NCBI RefSeq assembly: GCF_003148885.1
Contig: NZ_QGHD01000003.1
Coordinates: 1-64,000 of the forward strand
Source of the DNA: Hallerella porci
GTDB taxonomy: Bacteria > Fibrobacterota > Fibrobacteria > Fibrobacterales > Fibrobacteraceae
Direction: 5' to 3'
DNA: 64,000 nt
Within the stretch, counting starts at the first letter, position 1. Every line of letters starts with the position of its first letter. The translations under genes were made by a program, and so were the position numbers. Shown piece after piece: positions 49,006-57,627 of the stretch. A model generated the notes under the pieces. It saw only the letters and a list, made by a program, of their open reading frames with translations, was not told the DNA's origin and made no database searches.

Positions 49006-51216
49006 ATGGAATACAAAATGCTCGCAGCTAAGGAAGCTACTGCAAAACTTCCCGACGGAACCGAAGTGGTTCTCGAAACGGGTCGTCTTGCAAAGCAGGC
49101 TTCTGGTTCTGCAGTCGTCAAAGTTGGCGACGCATTTGTCCTAGCAACCGTTTGCTTTGGACCGGAAAAAGAAGGTGACTTCTTCCCGTTGACCGTTGAA
49201 TATCGCGAAAAGGCTTATGCTGCTGGTCGCCTTCCGGGTGGCTATAGCAAGCGCGAAGCGGGTCGTCCGAGCGATGAAGAAATTCTTTCAGCTCGTATCA
49301 TCGACCGTCCGATTCGTCCGATGTTCCCCGATAACTTCACCCGCGAAGTGCAGGTGATTGTAAACGTTCTCTCCGCAGACAAGAAATTTGCTCCGGACGT
49401 CTTTGGCGTTTCTGCAGCATCTCTTGCGATTGGTCTTTCCGAACTTCCGTTCGAAGAACAAGTGGCGGCGGTTCGCGTTGCGGTAATCGGTGACGAATAC
49501 ATCGTCAATCCTTCTTACGAACAAGTTTCTGTGGCCGATCTGGACCTCGTGGTCGCCGGTACAGAAAACTCGGTTTGCATGGTGGAAGGCGGCGCTTACG
49601 AAGTTTCCGAAGACACGATGATTAAGGCCATCACGACCGGTCACGATGCGATTAAGGAACTTTGCAAGGCTCAAGCAGAACTCGTTGCAAAATTTGCAAA
49701 GCCGAAGATGGTCCTCACCCCGAAGAATAAGGGTGAAGCTCATGACAAACTGGAAGTCGCAGTCAAGGAAGTTATTTTCGACGAATTGAACGCAGCTCTT
49801 CACGCCAATATGGTGAAGACTCAGCTCTATCCGAAGATGGCAGAATTGGAAGCGAAGGTTGTCGCGGATCCGAAAATTCTCGCTATCATCGGCGAAGGCG
49901 AAGCACAAGATGCAGCACTTCTCGCAGATGCGAAGGCAATTTTTGCAGAACTCGAACGCACCACGATGCGTACGATGATTTTGAACGAAGGTCGCCGTAT
50001 CGACGGTCGTGCAACGACTGAAGTGCGTCCGATTGAAATTCAGTTGGGAGTTCTTCCGAGCGCTCATGGTTCGGCAGTTTTCCAACGCGGCGAAACTCAA
50101 GCTCTCGTCACCTGCACTCTCGGCACAAAGGCCGACGAACAGCGTTACGAAACCCTTCAAGGCGAAGGCTCGAAGAGCTACATGCTGCATTACAACTTCC
50201 CGCCGTTCTGCGTCGGTGAATGCAAAAAACTCGGCATGTCTCGTCGTGAAATCGGTCACGGCCATTTGGCGGAACGTTCGCTCAAGGCAGTTCTCCCGGT
50301 AACGGAAGACTTCCCGTATACGATTCGCATCGTTTCCGAAATTCTCGAATCGAACGGTTCTTCTTCGATGGCTTCTGTCTGCGGTGGAACTCTCTCGCTC
50401 ATGGATGCTGGCGTTCCTATCAAGGCGCCGGTAGCTGGTGTGGCGATGGGCCTCATCTCGGAAACGGGTCATGCGGATGATGAAAAGATCAAAATTTTGA
50501 CCGACATCACCGGAACCGAAGACCATCTCGGCGATATGGACTTTAAAGTCACTGGTACCGAATTTGGTATTACCGCATTCCAGATGGATATCAAGATCAA
50601 GGGCATCACTCCGGAACTCATGAGAAAGGCTCTGGAACAAGCTCGTGCTGGTCGTATGCACATTCTCGGCAAGATCAAGGAAGCCATTCCGGCTCCGCGC
50701 GATCATTTGTCCGCGAAGGCTCCGACCATGATCAAGATGCATATCCCGACAAGCAAGATCCGCGATGTGATTGGCTCGGGTGGCTCGGTGATCAAGGGAA
50801 TGCAAGCTCAGACCGGTTGCCAAATCAACATTGACGAATCCGGTATGATTGACATTGCTGCGCCGAACGCTAAGGCAGGTGCAGTTTGCCGTCGTATGAT
50901 CGAAGAACTCATTGCAGAACCGGAACCGGGTCGCATTTACAAGGGCAAGGTGAAGACGATTCAGCCGTTTGGCGCATTCGTTGAAATCCTCCCGGGTCGC
51001 GACGGTCTCGTTCACATTTCGGAACTCGCAGACTACCGTGTAGAAAAGGTAGAAGACATTGTTCACGTCGGCGACGAAGTGAAGGTGCTCTGCCTCGGTG
51101 TCGATCCGAAGGGCAAAGTGAAGCTTTCGATCAAAGCTCTTCAGCAAAAGGAAAAGCCCGCAGAACCGCAAGGGGATGCGCCCGCTGCTCCGGCTCCTGA
51201 ACAGCCGCAAGCTTAA
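49006..51216 (+). CDS. pnp: Polynucleotide phosphorylase
   Basis: A 736-residue 3'-5' exoribonuclease that degrades RNA by phosphorolysis. Two RNase PH domains are present: the first with LPGGYSKREAGRPSDEEILSARIIDRPIRPMF, the second with RAMR-type GRRIDGR and CGGTLSLMDAGVP near the active site. A KH domain (SKIRDVIGSGGSVIKGMQ) and an S1 domain (GKVKTIQPFGAFVEILPGRDGLVHISEL) follow, with a Pro/Ala-rich tail. I start at MEYKML because TTAGGG precedes it; a TTG two codons earlier is less likely. A strong terminator follows. Confidence 0.98.
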   Translation: MEYKMLAAKEATAKLPDGTEVVLETGRLAKQASGSAVVKVGDAFVLATVCFGPEKEGDFFPLTVEYREKAYAAGRLPGGYSKREAGRPSDEEILSARIIDRPIRPMFPDNFTREVQVIVNVLSADKKFAPDVFGVSAASLAIGLSELPFEEQVAAVRVAVIGDEYIVNPSYEQVSVADLDLVVAGTENSVCMVEGGAYEVSEDTMIKAITTGHDAIKELCKAQAELVAKFAKPKMVLTPKNKGEAHDKLEVAVKEVIFDELNAALHANMVKTQLYPKMAELEAKVVADPKILAIIGEGEAQDAALLADAKAIFAELERTTMRTMILNEGRRIDGRATTEVRPIEIQLGVLPSAHGSAVFQRGETQALVTCTLGTKADEQRYETLQGEGSKSYMLHYNFPPFCVGECKKLGMSRREIGHGHLAERSLKAVLPVTEDFPYTIRIVSEILESNGSSSMASVCGGTLSLMDAGVPIKAPVAGVAMGLISETGHADDEKIKILTDITGTEDHLGDMDFKVTGTEFGITAFQMDIKIKGITPELMRKALEQARAGRMHILGKIKEAIPAPRDHLSAKAPTMIKMHIPTSKIRDVIGSGGSVIKGMQAQTGCQINIDESGMIDIAAPNAKAGAVCRRMIEELIAEPEPGRIYKGKVKTIQPFGAFVEILPGRDGLVHISELADYRVEKVEDIVHVGDEVKVLCLGVDPKGKVKLSIKALQQKEKPAEPQGDAPAAPAPEQPQA

Positions 51217-51218
51217 CG

Positions 51219-51251
51219 CAAAAAATCCCGAGCTTTGCTCGGGATTTTTTT
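51219..51251 (+). terminator. rpsO-pnp terminator
   Basis: ATCCCGAGC-TTT-GCTCGGGAT with A-runs before and a T7 run after. A textbook rho-independent terminator at the end of pnp. Confidence 0.92.
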
Positions 51252-51262
51252 GTATTTCTTCT

Positions 51263-51286
51263 GCTCCGCCGGCTTGCCGGCGGAGC
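51263..51286. repeat. Perfect GC-rich palindrome after the pnp terminator
   Basis: GCTCCGCCGGC-TT-GCCGGCGGAGC is an 11-bp perfect stem with a 2-base loop and no T-run. It lies between the pnp terminator and the convergent membrane gene, and could act as a REP-like element or 3'-end stabiliser. Confidence 0.6.
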
Positions 51287-51292
51287 ACTATT

Positions 51293-51628
51293 TTATAAAA
51301 GACTAATCAGCCAGAAGCAAATCGCAGCAAATGTCCAAAGAATGGCAAAAAGTTTGCGATGCTTTTTTTCAACAGCGCAAATCGCAATAATCGCGGTAAA
51401 TGTCAAATAGACGCTAAAGAAATAAATCAGAATTGTGATGATTTCGTGGGGAATGATTGCGGGCAAAATTCCGCTTCGCATCCAAGCAATCGTCAGCGCA
51501 AAAATTTGTAGAAAAGTCGGGAGCACTAACGCTTTTCGAATTTCAACGGGCGAAGTTTTCCATGTGGCGAAAATTTCAATCGCTAAAATGACGGTCGCTG
51601 CGATGGCTAAAAATTGAAGTAAAATCAT
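51293..51628 (-). CDS. Small four-helix membrane protein
   Basis: A 111-residue protein with four hydrophobic helices (about 2-19, 34-50, 60-83, 92-111) and short charged loops (TWKTSPVEIRKA, EKKHRK). No family recognised. No ribosome site or TAnnTTT box at the usual spacing precedes the ATG. Coding is supported by the continuous membrane pattern and the tidy position between pnp and wza. Confidence 0.6.
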   Translation of the reverse strand: MILLQFLAIAATVILAIEIFATWKTSPVEIRKALVLPTFLQIFALTIAWMRSGILPAIIPHEIITILIYFFSVYLTFTAIIAICAVEKKHRKLFAILWTFAAICFWLISLL

Positions 51629-51762
51629 AGGATTTTGAATGAAAAAGGGAAATGAAAATTCCGTTTGTGAAAAGAAAATAAAAATTTTTGAGAGTGCGCA
51701 GGCATTCTTTTCGAAAATGCAAAAAAATCAACGGGAATTTTCTAGAAGAATTGTAAAATTTC

Positions 51763-51771
51763 GTATATTTT
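51763..51771 (+). promoter_or_regulatory. Candidate -10 of wza
   Basis: TATATTTTA lies 34 bases before ATG 51797, leaving a leader of about 20 bases that holds a GAGG ribosome site (51784-51787). Confidence 0.45.
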
Positions 51772-51796
51772 ACCCACATTTTTTGAGGTTCGCTCT

Positions 51797-52942
51797 ATGA
51801 AATTTTGGCTTTCGTGCCTTTTATCCGCCAGTGTGGCTGTTTTATCCGGCTGTTTTGCATCGCCGGGAATGGTGCTCAACGAATCGGCAGACGAAGATGG
51901 TGCAGTCGATACTCTTGCGGATTTTCAAGGGGCGAAGGTGCATTTGCAAAGCATTAACGCAAACACTCTTTCGGCTTTAACCGAACCAGCTCCTGCAGCA
52001 GAAGCTCTTCCGAGTCTTCCAGAAGAATTGCTCGCTTACAAGCCTGAAGCCTATAAACTCGGACCTTTTGATATTGTTCAAGTCGTGATTTGGGAACATC
52101 CCGAACTCACAAGTCCGCTCGGCTCTTACCGCAGCGATAACGCAACCGGTCAGCTTGTGAGCGAATCGGGAGTGATGTTCTATCCTTACGTCGGAGAAAT
52201 TAACGTCGTCGGTTTAACCGTTGCCGAACTCCGCGAAAAAATTGTCCAAGATCTTTCGAAGGTTTTGAATAATCCGCAAATCGATGTGCGTCTTTTGCAA
52301 AGTCAAAGCCACAAAGTTTATGTGCAAGGCTCGGTGAAAAATCCAGGAGTCGTTTCGTTGAACGATGTTCCGGTGACATTTTTAGAAGCCGTGAATCGTT
52401 GCGGCGGTGCAACGGGGGCAGCGAATCTTTCGACGGTGGAATTTACTCGCGAAGGTAAAACCTATTTTGTGAATTTGCTTTCTCCTTATGCTGCGGGCAA
52501 AGGTCCGAACGATTTAATTCTCAAAGACAACGATGTGATTCGCATTCCGGATTCCGAAGAATCCAAAGTGTACATGATGGGCGAAGTTGGCAAACAGCAA
52601 GCGCTTACCTTTAAGAATGGAAAACTTTCACTTGCCCAAGCCATTGCCGAAGCGGGAGGCCTTCAATCCGAATCGGCAAAAGCCGAAAACATTTATGTCA
52701 TTCGGGCGCAAGCGATGGATCAAATCAGCGTTTATCATTTGAATGCGCGCAATCCGATGGCGCTCGTCTTCGGCGATCAATTTGCGCTGAAACCGGGTGA
52801 TTTAGTTTACGTCGATGCGACAAGTCTTGCTCGTTGGAACCGCGTGATGAAGATGCTTCTCCCGACGGCTCAGCTGATTTACTACGGAACACAAGCTGTC
52901 CATACAACGCATACGGCGAAGGAAGATATTACAAACTGGTAA
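51797..52942 (+). CDS. Wza-type polysaccharide export lipoprotein
   Basis: A 381-residue outer-membrane exporter for capsule or exopolysaccharide. The lipobox is VLSGC with Cys at about residue 19. The polysaccharide export domain (LGPFDIVQVVIWEHPELTS, PYVGEINVVGLTVAELREKI) is followed by two SLBB units (KVYVQGSVKNPGVVSL and KVYMMGEVGKQQALTF). The end (WNRVMKMLLPTAQLIYYGTQ) fits the amphipathic helix that forms the Wza octamer pore in the outer membrane. The Wzc-like partner is at 30367; no other capsule genes are adjacent. Confidence 0.9.
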   Translation: MKFWLSCLLSASVAVLSGCFASPGMVLNESADEDGAVDTLADFQGAKVHLQSINANTLSALTEPAPAAEALPSLPEELLAYKPEAYKLGPFDIVQVVIWEHPELTSPLGSYRSDNATGQLVSESGVMFYPYVGEINVVGLTVAELREKIVQDLSKVLNNPQIDVRLLQSQSHKVYVQGSVKNPGVVSLNDVPVTFLEAVNRCGGATGAANLSTVEFTREGKTYFVNLLSPYAAGKGPNDLILKDNDVIRIPDSEESKVYMMGEVGKQQALTFKNGKLSLAQAIAEAGGLQSESAKAENIYVIRAQAMDQISVYHLNARNPMALVFGDQFALKPGDLVYVDATSLARWNRVMKMLLPTAQLIYYGTQAVHTTHTAKEDITNW

Positions 52943-52984
52943 TTTTTTTCGAGAGGAATGAAACAAATTTTTTTTCAATTCCTC

Positions 52985-53014
52985 TTGATTTTTCTTCTTC
53001 TATGTATATATTTT
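52985..53014 (+). promoter_or_regulatory. Promoter of the 52-residue membrane protein gene
   Basis: TTGATT, a 16-base spacer, then TATATTTT ending four bases before ATG 53019. One of the better -35/-10 pairs among the leaderless candidates. Confidence 0.55.
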
Positions 53015-53018
53015 CGCT

Positions 53019-53177
53019 ATGAGTGCTAAAAACGCCAATCAAGAGACGCCTTTTTGGAGTCGCAAGAACCAAAAAGCGTATCGCTTAAACCGCGTTCTTA
53101 TTTACGCGACAATGATTCTTTCGCTTTTGGCGGCTGGGATTATTTGGTTTGGCGTGAATAGCGCTTTGGGAAAATAA
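53019..53177 (+). CDS. Small single-helix membrane protein (52 residues)
   Basis: A small gene encoding a basic N-terminal half (SRKNQKAYRLNR), one membrane helix (about 27-47, VLIYATMILSLLAAGIIWFG) and a short tail. No family recognised. Support comes from the promoter box at the standard spacing, a clean helix and continuity with the next gene 18 bases on. No ribosome site. Confidence 0.6.
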   Translation: MSAKNANQETPFWSRKNQKAYRLNRVLIYATMILSLLAAGIIWFGVNSALGK

Positions 53178-53195
53178 AAAGTGAGGTCTATTCTT

Positions 53196-53426
53196 ATGAA
53201 CTTTAAGAATATGGAAGTGAATAACCGCGTGCCTATGTATTGCGGTCGTCGTCCAAAGAACGAAAGCATTGAACCTTCTGATCCGATTCCGAACGAAGAA
53301 GAACAGGAAGAACAAGAAGAGGAAGAAGAAGAAAACCTCGATGAAGAGGTGAACTTCGACAAGCCCACGTTCAAGCGCGATCAGATCTGGAACGATTACG
53401 CGGAAGATCTGGATTACGACCAGTGA
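53196..53426 (+). CDS. Small acidic protein (76 residues)
   Basis: A soluble protein with a basic start (NNRVPMYCGRRPKNE), a run of about 20 mostly glutamate residues (31-52) and an acidic/aromatic end (WNDYAEDLDYDQ). It is probably largely disordered. I start at ATG 53196 with GAGG nine bases upstream; a GTG five codons earlier is the alternative. Its stop overlaps the GTG start of the transglycosylase gene by four bases. No family recognised. Confidence 0.6.
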   Translation: MNFKNMEVNNRVPMYCGRRPKNESIEPSDPIPNEEEQEEQEEEEEENLDEEVNFDKPTFKRDQIWNDYAEDLDYDQ

Positions 53427-55339
53427 TCCTTTCCCTGAAAAGGGGAGCTTTTCTTTTATTCGCTTCCGTTTTGGCGTGTATCTTCGTTTCTTGCGCAGCG
53501 GGGAACGTTTACACTCCTGAAGCGGAAGAATCTTTCGTTTCTCGGGCGATGAGCGATTGGGTCGCTCCTGAAGAAGAAATGCGGGAATCGTGGCAGCAGT
53601 ATCAGTTTGCGTTGCAAGCGATGGAAGAGGGCGATTGGTTGGTCGCTCGTCATCATTTGGATATTGCTCTCAAAAAACTTGTTGCAGAACGTTATGATTC
53701 TGCGTATTATAATTTGCCAACTCCAGAACGCGATTCGCTTTATCGCGTTGAAATGGCGCATAAAATTATTCTCGCTTTAGATGAAATTTATCCGGAAATT
53801 CTTGAAATGGGAGAAGAAGCTTCGGAATATGTGCGCTATGAATTCGAAGAAGAAGGTTTGGATAATTTAGATGAACCGCCTCTCGACAGTGCGGCACTTT
53901 TAGAAATTGAAAGTTTTCTGGATACGTTAAATCGGGCGCAGTTTACGCTGCCGGTGGAATTTAATGAACGCGTGATGCAAGAAATTCAATATCTTTCGAC
54001 GCGGGCGCATGACTTTACCGAGGCTTCGCTTTCGCGGAAAACCGCCTTCGATGAAATGATTTTTGCGAAAATGGATTCTCTCGAAATGCCGCGGGATTTA
54101 ATCTTCTTAGCGCTCGTGGAATCGGGCTATAAAATTAAAGCGTATAGCCGCGCCAAGGCGGCGGGACTTTGGCAATTTATTCCGTCGACGGGAAAGCGCT
54201 ACGGACTTTACCAAGATTTTTGGATTGATATGCGGCGAAATCCGGAACTTTCGACGGTCGCTGCGATGAAATATCTGCGCCGTTTGCACGATGAATTCGG
54301 CGATTGGCTGATGGCGATGGCGGCTTATAACTGCGGCGAAGGCTGCGTGCGCAAACGCATCCGCGAAGCCAAAGAAGATACGCTGCGGGACACGACGCAG
54401 GCGATTACTTATTGGGATTTGAATTTGCCGAAAGAAACGATGCATTATGTGCCGCGGATTTTGGCTGCGATGACGATTGGACATTATCCAGAACATTATG
54501 GAATGCAAGTGGAAAAGCGGGAACGAGCGCCATTTGATACGGTGACCGTTGTCGAATTTATGCCGCTCGATCAAGTGGCGAAAGCCGCGAATGTCGATTT
54601 GAAGACGATTCAAGAATTGAATTTGGAATTGAACCGTTGGTGCACTCCGCCGAAAGAAACGGGTTATGTGCTGCGAATTCCTGAAGGCTCGCGCGATTCA
54701 TTCCTTGTCGCTTATAATAAAATGGACAAAAAATCCTTCTCGCGGTGGCAATATCACAAAGTCGCGGGCGGCGAAAATTTAGGGAAAATCAGCCGACAAT
54801 ACGGCGTTTCGGTGCGGGATATTCAGCAGGCGAATCATTTGAAAAATACGCGAATTCGCCGCGGACAAGTTTTGATGATTCCGCTGCCGGCAAGCGCTTA
54901 TTCCGATTCGAAATCAAAAAACAGCGGAAAAGAAAAAGCGTCGAAAAATTCTTCGGGCAGAACTTATAAAGTGCGTTCGGGCGATAATCTCGGAAGCATC
55001 GGACGCAAATTTGGCGTTTCGGTTTCGCAGTTGCAAGAATGGAACGGACTTTCGGACGCGTCCATTTATGCGGGGCAAATTCTCGTCGTTTCGAAACCGG
55101 CGAAGGCGTCAAAGGCTAAAACGGAAAAATCCGAAAAGCCCGCAGAAAAAAGCGAAAAGAAAAAAGAAAATCCGCCAAAGACAGAAAACGGCGAATTTAT
55201 TTCGCACAAAGTAGAATCGGGCGAATCGCTTTGGGATATTTCGCGGAAATATGGCGTGACAATTGAACAAATTGTCGAATGGAACAAGAAAAAATCGACA
55301 AAAGTGAAAGCTGGCGAGGTTTTGAAAATTCGCCAGTAG
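53423..55339 (+). CDS. MltD-like lytic transglycosylase lipoprotein with three LysM domains
   Basis: A 638-residue envelope enzyme that cleaves glycan strands to 1,6-anhydro ends. The signal peptide ends in a lipobox-like FVSC (Cys near 24). A helical region of 180 residues precedes the SLT domain with catalytic Glu in LVESGYK (about 233), AAGLWQFIPSTGKRYGL and AAYNCGEG. Three LysM domains follow: YHKVAGGENLGKISRQYG, YKVRSGDNLGSIGRKFG and HKVESGESLWDISRKYG, with Ser/Lys linkers between. The start is GTG inside the upstream stop codon (GTGA), so it is coupled to the small acidic gene. Confidence 0.9.
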   Translation: MILSLKRGAFLLFASVLACIFVSCAAGNVYTPEAEESFVSRAMSDWVAPEEEMRESWQQYQFALQAMEEGDWLVARHHLDIALKKLVAERYDSAYYNLPTPERDSLYRVEMAHKIILALDEIYPEILEMGEEASEYVRYEFEEEGLDNLDEPPLDSAALLEIESFLDTLNRAQFTLPVEFNERVMQEIQYLSTRAHDFTEASLSRKTAFDEMIFAKMDSLEMPRDLIFLALVESGYKIKAYSRAKAAGLWQFIPSTGKRYGLYQDFWIDMRRNPELSTVAAMKYLRRLHDEFGDWLMAMAAYNCGEGCVRKRIREAKEDTLRDTTQAITYWDLNLPKETMHYVPRILAAMTIGHYPEHYGMQVEKRERAPFDTVTVVEFMPLDQVAKAANVDLKTIQELNLELNRWCTPPKETGYVLRIPEGSRDSFLVAYNKMDKKSFSRWQYHKVAGGENLGKISRQYGVSVRDIQQANHLKNTRIRRGQVLMIPLPASAYSDSKSKNSGKEKASKNSSGRTYKVRSGDNLGSIGRKFGVSVSQLQEWNGLSDASIYAGQILVVSKPAKASKAKTEKSEKPAEKSEKKKENPPKTENGEFISHKVESGESLWDISRKYGVTIEQIVEWNKKKSTKVKAGEVLKIRQ

Positions 55340-55349
55340 CAGAAATTTT

Positions 55350-55357
55350 TAACTTTG
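55350..55357 (+). promoter_or_regulatory. TAnnTTTG box 12 bases before the barrel protein gene
   Basis: TAACTTTG ends four bases before ATG 55362, inside the 22-base gap after the transglycosylase gene. No ribosome site is present. Confidence 0.5.
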
Positions 55358-55361
55358 GGCA

Positions 55362-56174
55362 ATGAAGTTTAAAATTTCACTTCTTTTTTTGCTCGCTTTG
55401 CAAGTTGCGTGGGCAGAAACTTCTACGGATTCCATTCCGAAGAATCTTCCGTCCGATGAAACGCAAAAAATTGAGGTCCAAAAATCGGAACCGAAAAAAG
55501 CGGGAATTCTCAGCAGTTTAAATCCCGTTGAAGAAGATGAAGCGATTCATCGCGGCAATGTTTTTGCGGGCGCGACTCTTTTCCTATTGCAAGGAAGTTC
55601 GGATGACGAAACTTTAAATGTGATTTTCGGCGACATTTATGAAGCGGACGGCTACACTTTTACCGTCGAAGGTTTCGGCGGTTATTTTATTCGCGATGCG
55701 ATGGCGCTTGGCATGCGGGCTGGTTTTAGTCGGACGCATTTAGATATTGATTTTTCTTTGTTGGATGATATCGCTAACGTTTCGCAGCACCGCAAATACG
55801 AAAGCAACGGATTCTTTTTGCAGCCACTTTTGAAAAATTATCTGAAAGTTTTTGATTCTAAAAATGTTTACTTCTTTAATGAAACTTCATTGACGGTGGA
55901 ATATTCTTACGGCATTTCGCAAACGGATGACCGCGAAGATATTTCTAAAACGCGCACGAATAGTTGGACATTTAAATTCGGAATTAATCCGGGCTTAAGC
56001 ATTATGGTTCTCGATCGCTTTGCGTTTGAATCTTCGGTCGGACTTTTAGGGCTGAGTTCTACGTGGATGGATGTTGAAGAAAACGGTAAATCCCGCAGCG
56101 AAGTCGTTTACAATATCGTGAATTTTAAAATCAATTTACTGGCGTTAGATTTTTCGCTAGTTTATTTCTTCTAG
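55362..56174 (+). CDS. Outer-membrane beta-barrel-like protein
   Basis: A 270-residue exported protein. A signal peptide (LLFLLALQVAWA) is followed by a Ser/Lys/Glu linker to about 60 and then eight to ten amphipathic strands (VFAGATLFLLQ, FTVEGFGGYFIRDAMALGMRAGFSR). It ends in SLVYFF, the terminal Phe typical of barrel proteins inserted by BamA. It resembles small porin-like or OmpW/OprF-fold proteins without a clear family. The PCMD-like lipoprotein gene follows after 10 bases. Confidence 0.7.
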   Translation: MKFKISLLFLLALQVAWAETSTDSIPKNLPSDETQKIEVQKSEPKKAGILSSLNPVEEDEAIHRGNVFAGATLFLLQGSSDDETLNVIFGDIYEADGYTFTVEGFGGYFIRDAMALGMRAGFSRTHLDIDFSLLDDIANVSQHRKYESNGFFLQPLLKNYLKVFDSKNVYFFNETSLTVEYSYGISQTDDREDISKTRTNSWTFKFGINPGLSIMVLDRFAFESSVGLLGLSSTWMDVEENGKSRSEVVYNIVNFKINLLALDFSLVYFF

Positions 56175-56184
56175 GGAAAAGCTC

Positions 56185-57627
56185 ATGAAAAACAGCAAAA
56201 AATTTTCTTTGTTTTTAGCGTTCTTCTTCGCGTTCTTTACCGCCTGTGAAGAAAGCGATGTCACTAGTGCAAATGTTCCCGAGACAATTTTTGCGTCGAT
56301 TGCATTTGAAAATGGAACGGTGAAAGCGGTGAATCCGCAGACGAAAACGATTGCCATTTCCTTGAATGAAAATGTCGATTCGCTTCAATTAAAATCGATT
56401 ACATCGAATGCGACTGCTGAATTTTATTTGACGACCGATGCGGATTTAATCGATCCGGGAATTGGCCAAGAAATGCAGCCGGGAATTCAAATCGCTGTGA
56501 GCGATACCAATTCTTTTTCGTTCGTTGTCTTGGATGAAAAGAAGCGCATTGTCGAAGTTTGGCTTGTAAAATGGGAAACGGAAAAATCTTCGTCATCCGA
56601 AAGTTCTTCGAGTGCAGAAAAAGAAAAATCTTCCTCTTCTGAAAAAATTTCTTCGGCAAAAGAATCTTCGTCTTCGATGAGCTCGAGTTCTTCGAAAATC
56701 AAAAATTCTTCAGCGGAAATCATTTCGAGTTCGTCTGTAGAAATTTCTTCTTCGAGTGAAAAATCTTCGTCTAGTTTTTCATCGAGTGAAGTTTCGTCTT
56801 CTTCGGAAACAGAAATTTCTTCTAGTGAAATTTTCAGTTCATCGTCAATTTTGAAAACAGAAATTCCGCAAATTCCGGGCTCGGATTTTTCTTCGCGGAA
56901 TGATTTCTTTGCGACGACAAGCGATGCGATGGCGACGGAAGGAAGTGCAACCGTTGTCGCTAAATACACATTTAAGTCCGAAGCGAATTTGATTGAAAAC
57001 GGTTCATCGATTACACTTTCAACAGAAGAAGTATCTTGCGCTTGGGGCGGAATTCCGGGCGGATGGAAAATGGCGACGGGAATTTATTTCACCGGTGAAT
57101 ATTCGGGAACGGATGCGCGCGATATTTACGACGAAGGTTATGAAAGTGGAACGCCGAGCACAGCGCCTTCGGATTTGACAAAGAAAATGAAATTTGGAAA
57201 ACCTTATACAGCGCGCCCAACTGCGTTTGAACTCACTTATTCTTACGAACACGTGGCGAATAAATCCAAAGAATTTCCGCAGAAAAGTCTTGCTTACGTC
57301 ATCCTCGTGAGTGCGGACAATCACGCCGTGGCACTAGGAATGCTTTCGGATTCGGCAACGGTTGAACAGACAATGAAAATTGTTCGGTTAAATTACGGCG
57401 CAGATCCCGACGGAATTCTTTCGGCGGGTTATGCGGGTACATCGGATTTAACTCTCGGCACAGGCGATGAAGAAGTTGCGAGCATTCGCGTTCTCTTTGC
57501 TTCGTCTGCGTACGCGCATATCGTCGCTGGCGGTGTAGCGGGGAAAAGTAGCGATTTCCGCGGCGGCGAAAAATCTTCGCTCACTTTAGAAAACTTCCGG
57601 CTTCTCGGTAAGGAAGTTGCAGAATGA
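56185..57627 (+). CDS. Serine-rich lipoprotein with PCMD-like C-terminal domain, copy 1
   Basis: A 480-residue predicted lipoprotein (FFTACEES lipobox, Cys near residue 21). Residues 30-130 form a small beta domain ending VEVWLVKW. Residues 132-225 are a linker of SSSS blocks broken by Glu and Lys. The last 240 residues resemble the PCMD (putative carbohydrate metabolism) domain: IPQIPGSDF opening, FGKPYTARPTAFELTYSY middle and VLFASSAYA with a terminal DNV-type strand. A surface carbohydrate-binding role is plausible. Its stop overlaps the next gene, a paralogue, by four bases. Confidence 0.7.
   Translation: MKNSKKFSLFLAFFFAFFTACEESDVTSANVPETIFASIAFENGTVKAVNPQTKTIAISLNENVDSLQLKSITSNATAEFYLTTDADLIDPGIGQEMQPGIQIAVSDTNSFSFVVLDEKKRIVEVWLVKWETEKSSSSESSSSAEKEKSSSSEKISSAKESSSSMSSSSSKIKNSSAEIISSSSVEISSSSEKSSSSFSSSEVSSSSETEISSSEIFSSSSILKTEIPQIPGSDFSSRNDFFATTSDAMATEGSATVVAKYTFKSEANLIENGSSITLSTEEVSCAWGGIPGGWKMATGIYFTGEYSGTDARDIYDEGYESGTPSTAPSDLTKKMKFGKPYTARPTAFELTYSYEHVANKSKEFPQKSLAYVILVSADNHAVALGMLSDSATVEQTMKIVRLNYGADPDGILSAGYAGTSDLTLGTGDEEVASIRVLFASSAYAHIVAGGVAGKSSDFRGGEKSSLTLENFRLLGKEVAE

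Noticed and set aside
49288-51288. Very long minus-strand reading frame opposite pnp
   Set aside because: It mirrors pnp codon use, has no start signals and crosses the pnp terminator; pnp itself is unmistakable.
53280-53345. Glutamate-rich run as sequence error or simple repeat
   Set aside because: The codons vary between GAA and GAG, the frame is open on both sides and the gene is coupled to the transglycosylase.
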